64,000 nucleotides of DNA from Enterocloster lavalensis (lineage in GTDB: Bacteria; Bacillota; Clostridia; Lachnospirales; Lachnospiraceae), in the NCBI RefSeq assembly GCF_902364025.1, contig NZ_CABJCG010000016.1:77997-141996 (forward strand). Reading direction: 5' to 3'. The notes under the pieces are model-generated. The model was not told where the DNA came from. It was given only the letters and a program-made list of their open reading frames with translations, and ran no database searches. Position 1 is the first letter of the stretch. Every line of letters begins with the position of its first letter. Below are positions 17,246 to 25,939 of this stretch, piece by piece. The position numbers and the translations under genes were made by a program.

Positions 17246-17274
17246 TTGCGTCCTCCCCTTCCAGATGCTATAAT
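17246..17274 (+). promoter_or_regulatory. Promoter of the metallo-beta-lactamase-fold gene
   Basis: TTGCGT at 17246-17251, a 17 bp spacer and TATAAT at 17269-17274, 72 bp before the ATG. Confidence 0.65.
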
Positions 17275-17345
17275 AGACCGATCACAGCCACCCGCGTCCC
17301 TTCAGGGCGCGGTGCATCAACCGATCAACAGGGGGGATAACGCAT

Positions 17346-18167
17346 ATGAAATTACAAGTTCTTGTGGACAACAACACGTTTATAGACTGCTACTATCTGG
17401 GCGAGCCGGGAGCCAGCTACTACATAGAGGACGGCTCGGCGAAGATTCTCTTCGACACAGGCTACTCAGACATTTTCATCAAAAACGCACAGGACATGGG
17501 AATAGACCTGGGAGCGATCACCCACATCGTCCTGTCCCACGGACACAACGACCACACCGGCGGGCTGAAAGCCCTGGCGGAGCGCTTCGACCTTTCCCAA
17601 ACCCGTCTCATCGCCCACCCGCTCTGCTTCGCGCCTAAATGGGCCCACGAGGGCTACATCGGCGCGCCTTTTGACACCGCGCAGGTTATGGAAAAATTTT
17701 CCTGTACTCTGACCCGCGAACCATACTGGATCACGGAAAACTGCTGTTTTCTCGGGGAGATCTCGGAGTCCAACGACTTTGAGACCCGGCGGAAGCTGGG
17801 GGAAATGGACGTGGACGGCCAGAGAGTGGACGACTTTCTGCTGGACGACACCGCCATGGCGGTCCGCACCGGGGAAGGGATTTTCATCATCACCGGCTGC
17901 TCCCACAGCGGAATCTGTAACATTGTAGAGCAGGCGAAAAAGGTGTTTCACACCGAAAAAATCGCCGGAATCATCGGCGGCTTCCACCTGTTTAAGACAG
18001 ATGGACGGCTGGAGCGGACCATCGATTATCTGAGCGGCCTCTCCGCCTCCCACATGTATCCCTGCCACTGCGTTTCCCTGAAAGCCAAGGCGGAGATGAT
18101 GAAACGGATGGACGTGGAGGAAGTGGGGGTGGGGCTTGCACTGGAAATGGAAACGGCGGGCAGATAA
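17346..18167 (+). CDS. Metallo-beta-lactamase-fold hydrolase
   Basis: This is a 273-residue soluble protein. The metal-binding HxHxDH motif is HGHNDH, about residues 61-66 (LSHGHNDHTGG). Further ligand regions are GCSHSGICN (about 182) and the final MYPCHC segment. The arrangement, with the VDNNTFID start, matches the dihydropterin-type subgroup of stand-alone MBL-fold proteins (DHPMP-synthase-like), which mostly lack a proven role. It is a single-gene unit with its own promoter and a strong terminator. No link to its neighbours is apparent. Confidence 0.88.
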   Translation: MKLQVLVDNNTFIDCYYLGEPGASYYIEDGSAKILFDTGYSDIFIKNAQDMGIDLGAITHIVLSHGHNDHTGGLKALAERFDLSQTRLIAHPLCFAPKWAHEGYIGAPFDTAQVMEKFSCTLTREPYWITENCCFLGEISESNDFETRRKLGEMDVDGQRVDDFLLDDTAMAVRTGEGIFIITGCSHSGICNIVEQAKKVFHTEKIAGIIGGFHLFKTDGRLERTIDYLSGLSASHMYPCHCVSLKAKAEMMKRMDVEEVGVGLALEMETAGR

Positions 18168-18231
18168 CCGCATAACACTCCCACACCCCGCCAATCAGAC
18201 AACAAAAAATATCCGATTTTACCCAATATCC

Positions 18232-18269
18232 ACCCGCAGCGGTTTGTTTGCCGCAGCGGGTATTTTTTA
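18232..18269 (+). terminator. Terminator after the MBL-fold gene
   Basis: An 11 bp stem, ACCCGCAGCGG against CCGCAGCGGGT with one mismatch and an 8 bp loop, followed by ATTTTTT. Confidence 0.9.
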
Positions 18270-18444
18270 TTCCTGCCCCCCATCCCCCTCCAATCCCCCA
18301 AAATGCATCAAAGTTGCAACAATTCCGCTACGATTCTGCCACCAATCCCCATAAACCGACGCCCTCCTGCTAAGATAAACCCAGAGCCGGCACACATCCA
18401 AAGGCTGCGCCTGGACTCAATATCAATAAGGGAAGGTAAAACGT

Positions 18445-19683
18445 ATGAAAGGTGAGACATTCAAAAAGTATTTTCTGTTGACTGTGATTGCACTGGGGGC
18501 TGGTGTGATCTACAAGGTGGCCTACATGAGGGAGGCGTTTTACGACGCCATGCTGTCGGGATTCCAGATCACCAACACGCAGCTGGGAACCATCAGCTCC
18601 ATCTACGGAACGGTGGCGCTGATCAGTTATCTGCCGGGCGGGATTCTGGCGGATAAGGTGTCGTACAAAAAGCTGTTGACCATCTCCTTTATCGGAAGCG
18701 GCCTGTTGTCGCTGTGGTGCTCCACCATGCCGTCCTTTGGCATGATCAAGGTTATTTTCGGGCTCATGGGTGTCACCACGATCCTGACATACTGGTCCGC
18801 ATTCGTGAAAACCGTGCGCTCCCTTGGAAATGACGAGGAGCAGGGAAGAATGTTTGGACTGGCGGAAGGTATCCGCGGAGTTAGCGGTATTATCGCAAGC
18901 TTTATCGTAATGGGAATCATCCAGGTTGCCGCCACCGAGGTGGGCGGAATGAAAGGAACCCTGATCTTTTACGGCGTGATCTACATTGCGGTGGGCATTA
19001 TCACCATGATCCTTCTGCCCAATCCCAAGGAAGTGGGAACAGACCGGACCTTTGTGATGGGGGATCTGGTGGCGGCTTTCCGGCACAAAGGAACCTGGCT
19101 GGTATGCGCCCTGGTGTTCTGCTGGTACATGGTTTACTGCACCACCTCCTACGCAATTCCGTATCTGACCAACGTCTACGGCGTGTCCTCCGTGGCGATC
19201 AGCACATTGAGCATCATCCGCGCCTACGGCATCGGAATCGTGGCCGCTCCACTGGCAGGTTTCCTGGGTGACAGGATGAAATCCTGCTCCAAGACCCTGG
19301 CCTACGCCTCCATCATGGGCGTGGCCCTGATGGCCGTATATCTGATCACGCCCATCAAACCGGAATTTCTGATGGTTCCGGTGGCCCTGACATTGTTATT
19401 CAGTTTCCTCGTATTCGCAGCTCGCGGAATCTACTTCTCGCCCATGGCGGAGGCCGGTATTCCCCTTGCCCTCACAGGCGCTGCCTCCGGTCTGATCTCC
19501 GTGCTGGGATACGCGCCTGATATGTTTATCTTCAATATCATGGGCGGATGGCTTGACAACCTTCCGGGCGCCCAGGGCTACCGCTATATCTTTATCCTGG
19601 CAATCGTATTCCTGGTGCTGGCCACCGCGGTGGGCTTTTACATCTGCCGCTACGGCAAATCCTTAAAGGCGCAGGGAAAATGA
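18445..19683 (+). CDS. Major facilitator superfamily transporter (paralogue 1)
   Basis: This is a 412-residue protein with about 12 hydrophobic helices and a central cytoplasmic loop near residues 190-205. A GGILADKVSYKK loop lies between helices 2 and 3, the MFS signature position. It resembles the MFS protein at 23142 in length and in segments such as the LGxxSSIYG region, the helix 4-5 region with MGxTTxxT, and the EQGR(M/I)FG loop. The two are therefore diverged paralogues. The stop overlaps the frame leading to the aminotransferase gene, so the pair is likely co-transcribed. The substrate is unknown. Confidence 0.92.
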   Translation: MKGETFKKYFLLTVIALGAGVIYKVAYMREAFYDAMLSGFQITNTQLGTISSIYGTVALISYLPGGILADKVSYKKLLTISFIGSGLLSLWCSTMPSFGMIKVIFGLMGVTTILTYWSAFVKTVRSLGNDEEQGRMFGLAEGIRGVSGIIASFIVMGIIQVAATEVGGMKGTLIFYGVIYIAVGIITMILLPNPKEVGTDRTFVMGDLVAAFRHKGTWLVCALVFCWYMVYCTTSYAIPYLTNVYGVSSVAISTLSIIRAYGIGIVAAPLAGFLGDRMKSCSKTLAYASIMGVALMAVYLITPIKPEFLMVPVALTLLFSFLVFAARGIYFSPMAEAGIPLALTGAASGLISVLGYAPDMFIFNIMGGWLDNLPGAQGYRYIFILAIVFLVLATAVGFYICRYGKSLKAQGK

Positions 19684-19712
19684 GAACGGCATCAGCAAAG
19701 GAGATAAATGTG

Positions 19713-20888
19713 ATGGGAACATATAATTTTGAACAGCAGAAACACATGAAGGGAACCGACAGCTGGAAATGGGACAAGGAAGGTAAGGAATGCCCCTATC
19801 CCCTGGGCGTGGCGGATACGGATTTTCTGCCGCCGCCCGAGGTGACGGAAGCGGTGATGAAAAAGGCGGCCCAGGGCAATTTTGCATATGGGGTTATGCC
19901 CCAGGCATTTTACGATTCCGTTTCCCACTGGTATGAAAAGAGGCACGGCGCTGAAATCCGGCCGGACTGGGTGACCTACTCGCCGGGCCTGATCGTTGCG
20001 ATCAAGATGCTCATGGAGGCGGTCACCCACGTGGGCGACAACGTGATTATCCAGTCGCCGGTGTATTTTAACTTTTCGCTGATCATCAAGCGCAACGGAA
20101 GAAATATCCTGGAAAATACGCTGGTTTACGAAAATGGAACCTACCGCATCGATTTTGAGGACCTGGAGCGAAAGGCAGCCGACCCCAGAACCACCATGCT
20201 GATCTTCTGTAATCCCCACAACCCCATCGCCCACGCGTGGAGCAGGGAGGACGTGGAGCGGGTGGCGGAAATCTGCAACCGCAATCACGTGTTTGTGGTC
20301 AGCGACGAGGCCCACAGCGATATCCTGTTCCAGGGCGTAAGGCACATTCCTTTCGTATCCCTGGACCCGCAGACCGCGGCAAACAGCGCTTCCATCAACT
20401 CGGCCGGTAAGACCTTCAACACCAACGGACTGTATGTGTCCTACGCCATTATCCCCAACCGGCAGGTACGGGACGCATTTGAAAACGCATACGCCAACCA
20501 CCATTTTGACTTCAGCATGATCGGAGTTCCGGCGCAGATTGCGGCTTACGAGCACGGCGATACCTACACGGATGAGCTGAACCAGTACCTCTGGGGTAAT
20601 ATCACCTGGCTGGAGCAGTTCCTGAAGGAGAACATGCCGGATGTGAAAATGGTAAAACCCAACGCCACCTACCTGATGTGGCTGGATTTCCACGGATGGG
20701 GCATGAACAGCGAACAGGTGGACGCCTTCTTCCGGTCTGCTGGCGTGGCGCTGAACGGGGGAGATATCTATGGAGACGCGGGGGACGGCTTCATGCGGAT
20801 CAATATCGCGTGCGCCAGGGAGGTCCTTCAGGCGGCCATGGAATCCGTGTGCGTCAGATACCGGGAAATGTTCCGAAAAGACCAATAA
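19713..20888 (+). CDS. PLP-dependent aminotransferase, PatB/MalY (C-S lyase) type
   Basis: The product is about 391 residues. I place the start at 19713 (MGTYNFEQQ) because AAAGGAG lies about 10 bp upstream; in-frame starts at 19680 and 19710 are possible. Fold-type I aminotransferase features are the CNPHNPIAHAWS segment, the VVSDEAHSDI strand and the PLP lysine in SAGKTFNTNGL. SWKWD near the start and LPLGVADTDF-like text (PLGVADTDF) are typical of the PatB/MalY cystathionine beta-lyase group. These enzymes cleave C-S bonds in cystathionine and other cysteine conjugates. It lies 29 bp after the MFS gene, suggesting import and cleavage of a thio-amino acid. Confidence 0.9.
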   Translation: MGTYNFEQQKHMKGTDSWKWDKEGKECPYPLGVADTDFLPPPEVTEAVMKKAAQGNFAYGVMPQAFYDSVSHWYEKRHGAEIRPDWVTYSPGLIVAIKMLMEAVTHVGDNVIIQSPVYFNFSLIIKRNGRNILENTLVYENGTYRIDFEDLERKAADPRTTMLIFCNPHNPIAHAWSREDVERVAEICNRNHVFVVSDEAHSDILFQGVRHIPFVSLDPQTAANSASINSAGKTFNTNGLYVSYAIIPNRQVRDAFENAYANHHFDFSMIGVPAQIAAYEHGDTYTDELNQYLWGNITWLEQFLKENMPDVKMVKPNATYLMWLDFHGWGMNSEQVDAFFRSAGVALNGGDIYGDAGDGFMRINIACAREVLQAAMESVCVRYREMFRKDQ

Positions 20889-20946
20889 AAGAGGCTTACA
20901 GGGGCGGAATGATTCCATATTCCGTCCCACCAATGTTTCAACATCT

Positions 20947-20954
20947 GATATAAT
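20947..20954 (+). promoter_or_regulatory. Extended -10 promoter for the two-component operon
   Basis: TGATATAAT gives an extended -10 (TGnTATAAT) with no good -35 box. It lies 34 bp before the response-regulator ATG and after a 10 bp inverted repeat (GGGGCGGAAT/ATTCCGTCCC, 20903-20928). Confidence 0.45.
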
Positions 20955-20987
20955 GAGTGTATGATCTGAGCATAAAGGAGTGGGGGC

Positions 20988-21656
20988 ATGAAAACAATAC
21001 TCATTATAGAAGACGACATCTCGATTGCCAGATTAATCAAGACTTATGTATCCTTTGCGGGGTACGAGGCGGCCATTGCGCCGGACGGGGAGCTGGCCCT
21101 TGTGATGCTGGGGGAAGAGAAGTACAATCTGGTGATTCTGGACCTGATGCTGCCGCATGTGGACGGGGAAATGGTTCTGGAGACCATTAAAAAGCTGCGG
21201 CTGCCGGTGATTGTGGTGTCGGCCAAGTCAAGCCTGGTGGACCGGGTGCGGCTGCTTCGGGCAGGGGCGGACGATTATATCACAAAGCCCTTTGAGAGCG
21301 CGGATTTGATCGCAAGGATTGAGGCGGTGCTGCGCCGGACGGAACGGTCCTTCGGGGTGCTGGAATTCGGGGATATTGCGATGGATATTGACCGGCACGT
21401 AGTGCGAAAGGGCGGGAGGGAGGTCGATATCACACCCAAGGAATTTGATCTTCTGCAATATTTCCTTGAAAACCGGAACAAGGTGGTCAAACGGGAAGAG
21501 CTGTCCGCCCATGTGTGGGGGCAGGAGTACCTGGAGAGCAGCCGCACGGTGGAAATCCACGTCCAGAGGCTGCGCAAAAAGATGGGGCTTAACGAGGAAC
21601 TTCGGACTGTGACCAAGGTGGGGTATATTTTGGAGGACAAGAGGGAACCGAAATGA
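20988..21656 (+). CDS. OmpR/PhoB-family response regulator
   Basis: This is a 222-residue protein. The receiver domain (1-118) has acidic residues in IIEDD, phospho-acceptor Asp52 in ILDLMLP and a Lys in ITKPF. The C-terminal winged-helix domain (about 128-220) has DITPKEFDLLQYFLEN and the SRTVEIHVQRLRKK recognition helix. It overlaps the kinase gene by 4 bp (ATGA). It probably controls the operon it heads, which continues with two transporters and an enolase-superfamily enzyme. Confidence 0.96.
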   Translation: MKTILIIEDDISIARLIKTYVSFAGYEAAIAPDGELALVMLGEEKYNLVILDLMLPHVDGEMVLETIKKLRLPVIVVSAKSSLVDRVRLLRAGADDYITKPFESADLIARIEAVLRRTERSFGVLEFGDIAMDIDRHVVRKGGREVDITPKEFDLLQYFLENRNKVVKREELSAHVWGQEYLESSRTVEIHVQRLRKKMGLNEELRTVTKVGYILEDKREPK

Positions 21657-23137
21657 TTTATAAGATGAAATTGTGGCAGAAAATATGCATCAGCTCCCTG
21701 ATCGCCAGCATCCTTCTGTTCGCCGTCTGCGGCATCATCACAACGGTTTCCGGGCACAAGCGGAACCTTCAGGCGGAGGAGAACCAGGCAGTCTGGCTGG
21801 CCGGACAGATGAAGGCGGAGGTGGAGCGCGCGTACAGGGAGCATAAGGACCTGACCGCGCCCTTTCTCAATCCGCTGATACCGGAGGACGTCTGTTTCCA
21901 GGTATACCGGGGGGAGACGCGGCTTTACGACGGCTTTGGCCGGGAACCGGAGACGCCGCGCTACGATTTTGGGTATGAGATCGCCAGGGAACCCCTGGAG
22001 CTGGTCACCATCCAGAAGGTGAACTATTTGTTCGCAGAGGAAACGCTGGATCTGGAGGGCGGGGCAGCGGAGAGCGCCGTGAACGGGAAAGCGGCGCCCG
22101 GAGCCGTGGCCGGTACCGAACCGGCCAGGCTTGTGCTGGTCAAGGACTTGTCGGACGTGTACGCCCGCTGCAACGCCCAGCTGCAGACTCTATTTCTGCT
22201 GTGCGGCATCCTGTCCGCGGTCTCGGCCCTGATCATGGTGACGGCCTCCCTCATCATCACGGTGCCCATCAAAAAAATCAACGAAGCGGTTAAAATTGTG
22301 TCGGATGATTATTACGCGTACCGGCTGCCGGTGACGGGCACGGACGAATTAAACGAGCTGTCGGCCAACTTCAATGTGATGTGCGAGGCCATTGAGAACA
22401 ATATCCGAAACTATAAATTTGCCATAGACAATTTTATCCACGAGGTAAAAACGCCTCTCACCTCCATCATCGGCTATGCGGACATGCTGAAGTCCTACGA
22501 CTGCACCGGGGAATGCCGGGAGGAGGCCGTGGACTATATCCTGACGCAGTCCCGCAGGCTCAACTCCCTGGTCAAAAAGATCATGGGATTTCTGGTGATC
22601 GAGTCCAAACAGGTGGAGAAGAAATTTGTGCGGCTGGACGAGGTGGTGAATATGGCGTGTATTTCCGTCCGGGTCCAGGCGGAGATGAAGGAGCTGCGCA
22701 TCGAGTACCAAAACAGGCCTGAGGCCTATATGTACGGGGACGAGGAGCTTCTGGCCACCCTTCTGGTCAACCTGCTGGACAACAGCATAAAGGCCTCCGG
22801 CGAGCACTCCCAAATCCTGATCGGAGCGGTGCTGCGGGAGGATGCGGTGGAGGAACTGTCCGTGCTGGATTTTGGCATGGGGATACCGGAAGAGGAGCTG
22901 GACAAGCTGACGGAGCCATTCTATATGGTGGATAAGTCCAGAAGCCGCTCCCAGAACGGGATCGGGCTGGGGCTTTCCATCTGCAAGTCCATTATCCAGG
23001 CCCACAATGGGCGGATGGAATTTTCCAGCACGCCCGGGGAAGGGACCACGGTCCGGGTGCATTTTCCATATGAGGATTATCAGTATTTAAGACAGGCGCA
23101 GGATGAACTTTTCGAAAAAGCGGACATAGAGGGGTAG
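21653..23137 (+). CDS. Sensor histidine kinase
   Basis: This is a 494-residue membrane kinase. The first membrane helix is at about 11-31, followed by an extracytoplasmic sensor region (about 35-175) with a short Ala/Gly-rich stretch near 137-155. The second helix is at about 178-203, then HAMP, the HisKA domain with His263 in FIHEVKTPLTS, and the ATPase domain (NLLDNSIKAS, DFGMGIP, GIGLGLSICK). It is coupled to the preceding regulator by an ATGA overlap and to the following MFS gene by a 4 bp gap. The ligand is unknown. The transporters encoded in the same operon suggest a small zwitterionic or acidic metabolite. Confidence 0.95.
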   Translation: MIYKMKLWQKICISSLIASILLFAVCGIITTVSGHKRNLQAEENQAVWLAGQMKAEVERAYREHKDLTAPFLNPLIPEDVCFQVYRGETRLYDGFGREPETPRYDFGYEIAREPLELVTIQKVNYLFAEETLDLEGGAAESAVNGKAAPGAVAGTEPARLVLVKDLSDVYARCNAQLQTLFLLCGILSAVSALIMVTASLIITVPIKKINEAVKIVSDDYYAYRLPVTGTDELNELSANFNVMCEAIENNIRNYKFAIDNFIHEVKTPLTSIIGYADMLKSYDCTGECREEAVDYILTQSRRLNSLVKKIMGFLVIESKQVEKKFVRLDEVVNMACISVRVQAEMKELRIEYQNRPEAYMYGDEELLATLLVNLLDNSIKASGEHSQILIGAVLREDAVEELSVLDFGMGIPEEELDKLTEPFYMVDKSRSRSQNGIGLGLSICKSIIQAHNGRMEFSSTPGEGTTVRVHFPYEDYQYLRQAQDELFEKADIEG

Positions 23138-23141
23138 GCTT

Positions 23142-24377
23142 ATGAACTATGGTTTTAAGAAAATAAGCACGTTTATGGCACTGGTATTCGGCCTGGCGCT
23201 CATTTTTGAGCTGCCCTATATCCGAAACAGCTTTTACGTCCCTATCTGTCAGGCCCTCAACCTGACCAACCAGGAATTCGGCGTGTTGTCCAGCATCTAC
23301 TCCCTTGTGAGCCTGGTCATGTACATTGTGGGCGGGTTTCTCTCGGACCGCTTCAATTCCAGGTGGCTGTTGTTTCTGCCCTTTGCGGGAACCGGGGCGC
23401 TGGGCTTCTGGTTCTCCGGCTTCCCGGAATACGGGGAGTTAAAGATCATTTTCGCCCTGATGGGGATTACCACGGTGATGACCTTCTATTCCACCGCGAT
23501 CCGCATCCTGAAAGGGCTGGGGAGCCGGTACGAACAGGGGCGCATCTTCGGATGGATGGAGGCCGGAAAGGGCATCTTTGCGGGGCTGGCGTTTTTTGTG
23601 ATCCAGCTTTTGTTTGAATCCCTGGGAGAGGGAAGGTTTGGCTTCGAGTGGGTCATCAAGGCCTACGCGATCCTGAATATTATGCTGGGCATCGGCGTGG
23701 TGCTGGTGGTGCCCGACGAATATCTGTATGTGGAGCGGAAAATGACGCTGCGCCAGGAGATACGGACCGTTTTATCCAACCCAAGGGTGTGGATCATGTG
23801 TCTGGTGGTATTCTCGGCCTACTCCATGTATGCGCTGCTGAGCTTTGTGCCGCCGTTTTTCCTGAAGGCCTATAATTCCTCCATGGAAATCAGCAGGTCG
23901 CTGTCCACATGGCGGTACGGCATGCAGATAGTGGGCGCGATTCTGGCGGGTTATCTGGCGGATAAGGCCAGGTCCAGCTACAAGATCATTTTCGGCGGAT
24001 TTATCATTATGCTGGCGTCGATTCTGGTATTTATCATTCAGCCTTATGACATATCCTCCATGATGCTGGGGTTGTTGGGATTTATCGCATTGTCCATCGC
24101 CGTGTACGGGATCAAGGGCCTTTATTACGCCATGATATCGGAAAATTCCATCGATAGCTCCTGCATCGGGGGAACCGTGGGAATCGTGGCGGCCGTCGGA
24201 TACCTGCCGGACACGTTTATGCACAGCATGGTGGGAAACTGGATCGATTCGGGAATGGACGGTTACTATAAAATGTTTTCGTTCGCGGTGATTGTCATCC
24301 TCATCGGGACGATTGTGACAGGGGTTGTGCTGACCGGGCTGATCCCTGTGGGGAAAGGAGGAAGGAAACAGAAATGA
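23142..24377 (+). CDS. Major facilitator superfamily transporter (paralogue 2)
   Basis: This is a 411-residue, 12-helix MFS protein, a diverged paralogue of the one at 18445 (same length, similar SSIYSLVSL, GGFLSDRFNSR, MGITTVMTF and YEQGRIFG segments). It is tightly packed: 4 bp after the kinase and overlapping the BCCT gene by 4 bp. The substrate is unknown. Co-expression with a BCCT carrier and an enolase-superfamily enzyme implies a related solute. Confidence 0.93.
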   Translation: MNYGFKKISTFMALVFGLALIFELPYIRNSFYVPICQALNLTNQEFGVLSSIYSLVSLVMYIVGGFLSDRFNSRWLLFLPFAGTGALGFWFSGFPEYGELKIIFALMGITTVMTFYSTAIRILKGLGSRYEQGRIFGWMEAGKGIFAGLAFFVIQLLFESLGEGRFGFEWVIKAYAILNIMLGIGVVLVVPDEYLYVERKMTLRQEIRTVLSNPRVWIMCLVVFSAYSMYALLSFVPPFFLKAYNSSMEISRSLSTWRYGMQIVGAILAGYLADKARSSYKIIFGGFIIMLASILVFIIQPYDISSMMLGLLGFIALSIAVYGIKGLYYAMISENSIDSSCIGGTVGIVAAVGYLPDTFMHSMVGNWIDSGMDGYYKMFSFAVIVILIGTIVTGVVLTGLIPVGKGGRKQK

Positions 24378-25939
24378 CGAAGAAAAAAGCTGAAACAAGC
24401 AGGCTCAGGAAGTGGGTGTTCTGGCCGCCGTTTCTGGTACTGCTGCTGGTGCTGGTATTGGGTTTTGTGTCTCAGGACGCTTTTTTGAGCGTGGTTAATA
24501 ACATCAAATCGTGGATTTGGGGGAATTTCAGATGGCTGTTCTCCGGCTACGGCATGGTGGCCGTGGTGGTCTGCTGTTACGCCTGTTTTTCTAAATTCGG
24601 GGATACGGTGATCGGAGGAAAGGACGCCAAGCCGATCCTCAGCAAGTTCAACTGGTTTGCCATCAGCCTGTGCACCACCATTGCGGCGGGCCTCATGTTC
24701 TGGGCCGCGGCGGAACCGCTCTATCTGATGAGCGATCCCTCCCCCTATTTTGGGCTGGAGCCCAACTCGCCCCAGGCGGCTGTGTTTGCAATGGCCCAGA
24801 TGTATCTGCACTGGGGGATTACGCCCTACGCCATCTACGCCCTGGCGGCCACGGTGTTCGCCTTTGTGTACTACAACATGAAAAAGCCCTTTACCCTGGG
24901 GGCCTGCATTTATCCCCTGGTGGGGGAGAAGGCCATTAAGGGAAGGCTGTCCGACGCCATTGACGCCCTGTGCATTTTCATTCTCTGCGCGGGTATGGCC
25001 GGGTCATTGTCCACCGGAGCCTTCTCCGTGGCAGGGGGCATTTCCAATATTACGGGTATACCCAACAGCAGCGTCATGCTGATTCTGGTCATGACGGCCA
25101 TTATTCTGGTGTATACCATATCCGCGTCGTCGGGACTGATGAAGGGGATCAAATGGCTTTCCAGCTTTAATGTGTACATATTTTCCTTTCTCATCCTGTT
25201 TATCTTCGCCTTTGGACCAACCAAGTTCATCCTGAATTTCGGGGTGGAATCCGTGGGGGAGATGATGGACTCGTTCTTTATGCGCAATCTGTTTACGGAT
25301 TCCATGGACCTGGGGAACAGCGCGTGGTCCAGCCTGGCCAACATGAAGGTCGGATACTGGGCCAGCTATCTGGCCTGGGCGCCGGTCACAGCCCTGTTTC
25401 TGGGAAAGCTGGCCAGGGGCTACAAGATCCGGGACTGTATCATCATCAACCTGTTTGTGCCCACCGTGTTCTCCATGGTCTGGGTGGCCATTTTCGGCGG
25501 AACGGCGATCCATATGCATATGCAGGAGAGCCTGCTCCCGCTGCTTGAGACGTCGGGCGCGGAGTCCATTGTATACAAATTATTCGAGGTGTTGCCATTG
25601 AGACAGCTTTGCGTGCCCGTCTTTGTCCTGGCCACCTTCATCTCCTTTGTGACGGCGGCCGACTCCAACACCAACGCCATCGCGTCGGTGTGCACCTCGG
25701 GAATGTCCGAGGAGGAGATGGAAGCCCCGGTTTCCATGAAAATTCTGTGGGGCGTGATCATCGGGGCCATGGCGGCGGTTATGGCGGTATTTACAGGAGT
25801 TGGAGGAGCCAAAACCCTGGCGAGCATCGGGGGATTCCCGTCCATGTTTTTGCAGATGGCTTCCTGCGCGGCGCTGATCAAAATCATGCATAATCCGAGC
25901 AAGTATGATAAATTTGCCGGGAAGGGAGGAACGTTATGA
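24374..25939 (+). CDS. BCCT-family transporter (betaine/carnitine/choline type)
   Basis: This is a 521-residue protein with 12 hydrophobic helices. The family core is visible: FWAAAEPLYLMSDP, the helix-5 region with LHWGITPYAIYA, and WASYLAWAPVTALFLGKLARG, matching the BCCT helix-8 region with its aromatic ligand box. BCCT carriers move trimethylammonium compounds by sodium or proton coupling or by exchange. The short C-terminus suggests a metabolic carrier rather than an osmosensing one. It overlaps both neighbours by 4 bp, linking it to the enolase-superfamily enzyme. Confidence 0.93.
   Translation: MTKKKAETSRLRKWVFWPPFLVLLLVLVLGFVSQDAFLSVVNNIKSWIWGNFRWLFSGYGMVAVVVCCYACFSKFGDTVIGGKDAKPILSKFNWFAISLCTTIAAGLMFWAAAEPLYLMSDPSPYFGLEPNSPQAAVFAMAQMYLHWGITPYAIYALAATVFAFVYYNMKKPFTLGACIYPLVGEKAIKGRLSDAIDALCIFILCAGMAGSLSTGAFSVAGGISNITGIPNSSVMLILVMTAIILVYTISASSGLMKGIKWLSSFNVYIFSFLILFIFAFGPTKFILNFGVESVGEMMDSFFMRNLFTDSMDLGNSAWSSLANMKVGYWASYLAWAPVTALFLGKLARGYKIRDCIIINLFVPTVFSMVWVAIFGGTAIHMHMQESLLPLLETSGAESIVYKLFEVLPLRQLCVPVFVLATFISFVTAADSNTNAIASVCTSGMSEEEMEAPVSMKILWGVIIGAMAAVMAVFTGVGGAKTLASIGGFPSMFLQMASCAALIKIMHNPSKYDKFAGKGGTL

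Noticed and set aside
19692..20933. A 413-codon minus-strand frame opposite the aminotransferase gene
   Set aside because: It is a shadow of a well-supported PLP-enzyme gene and shows no family features of its own.
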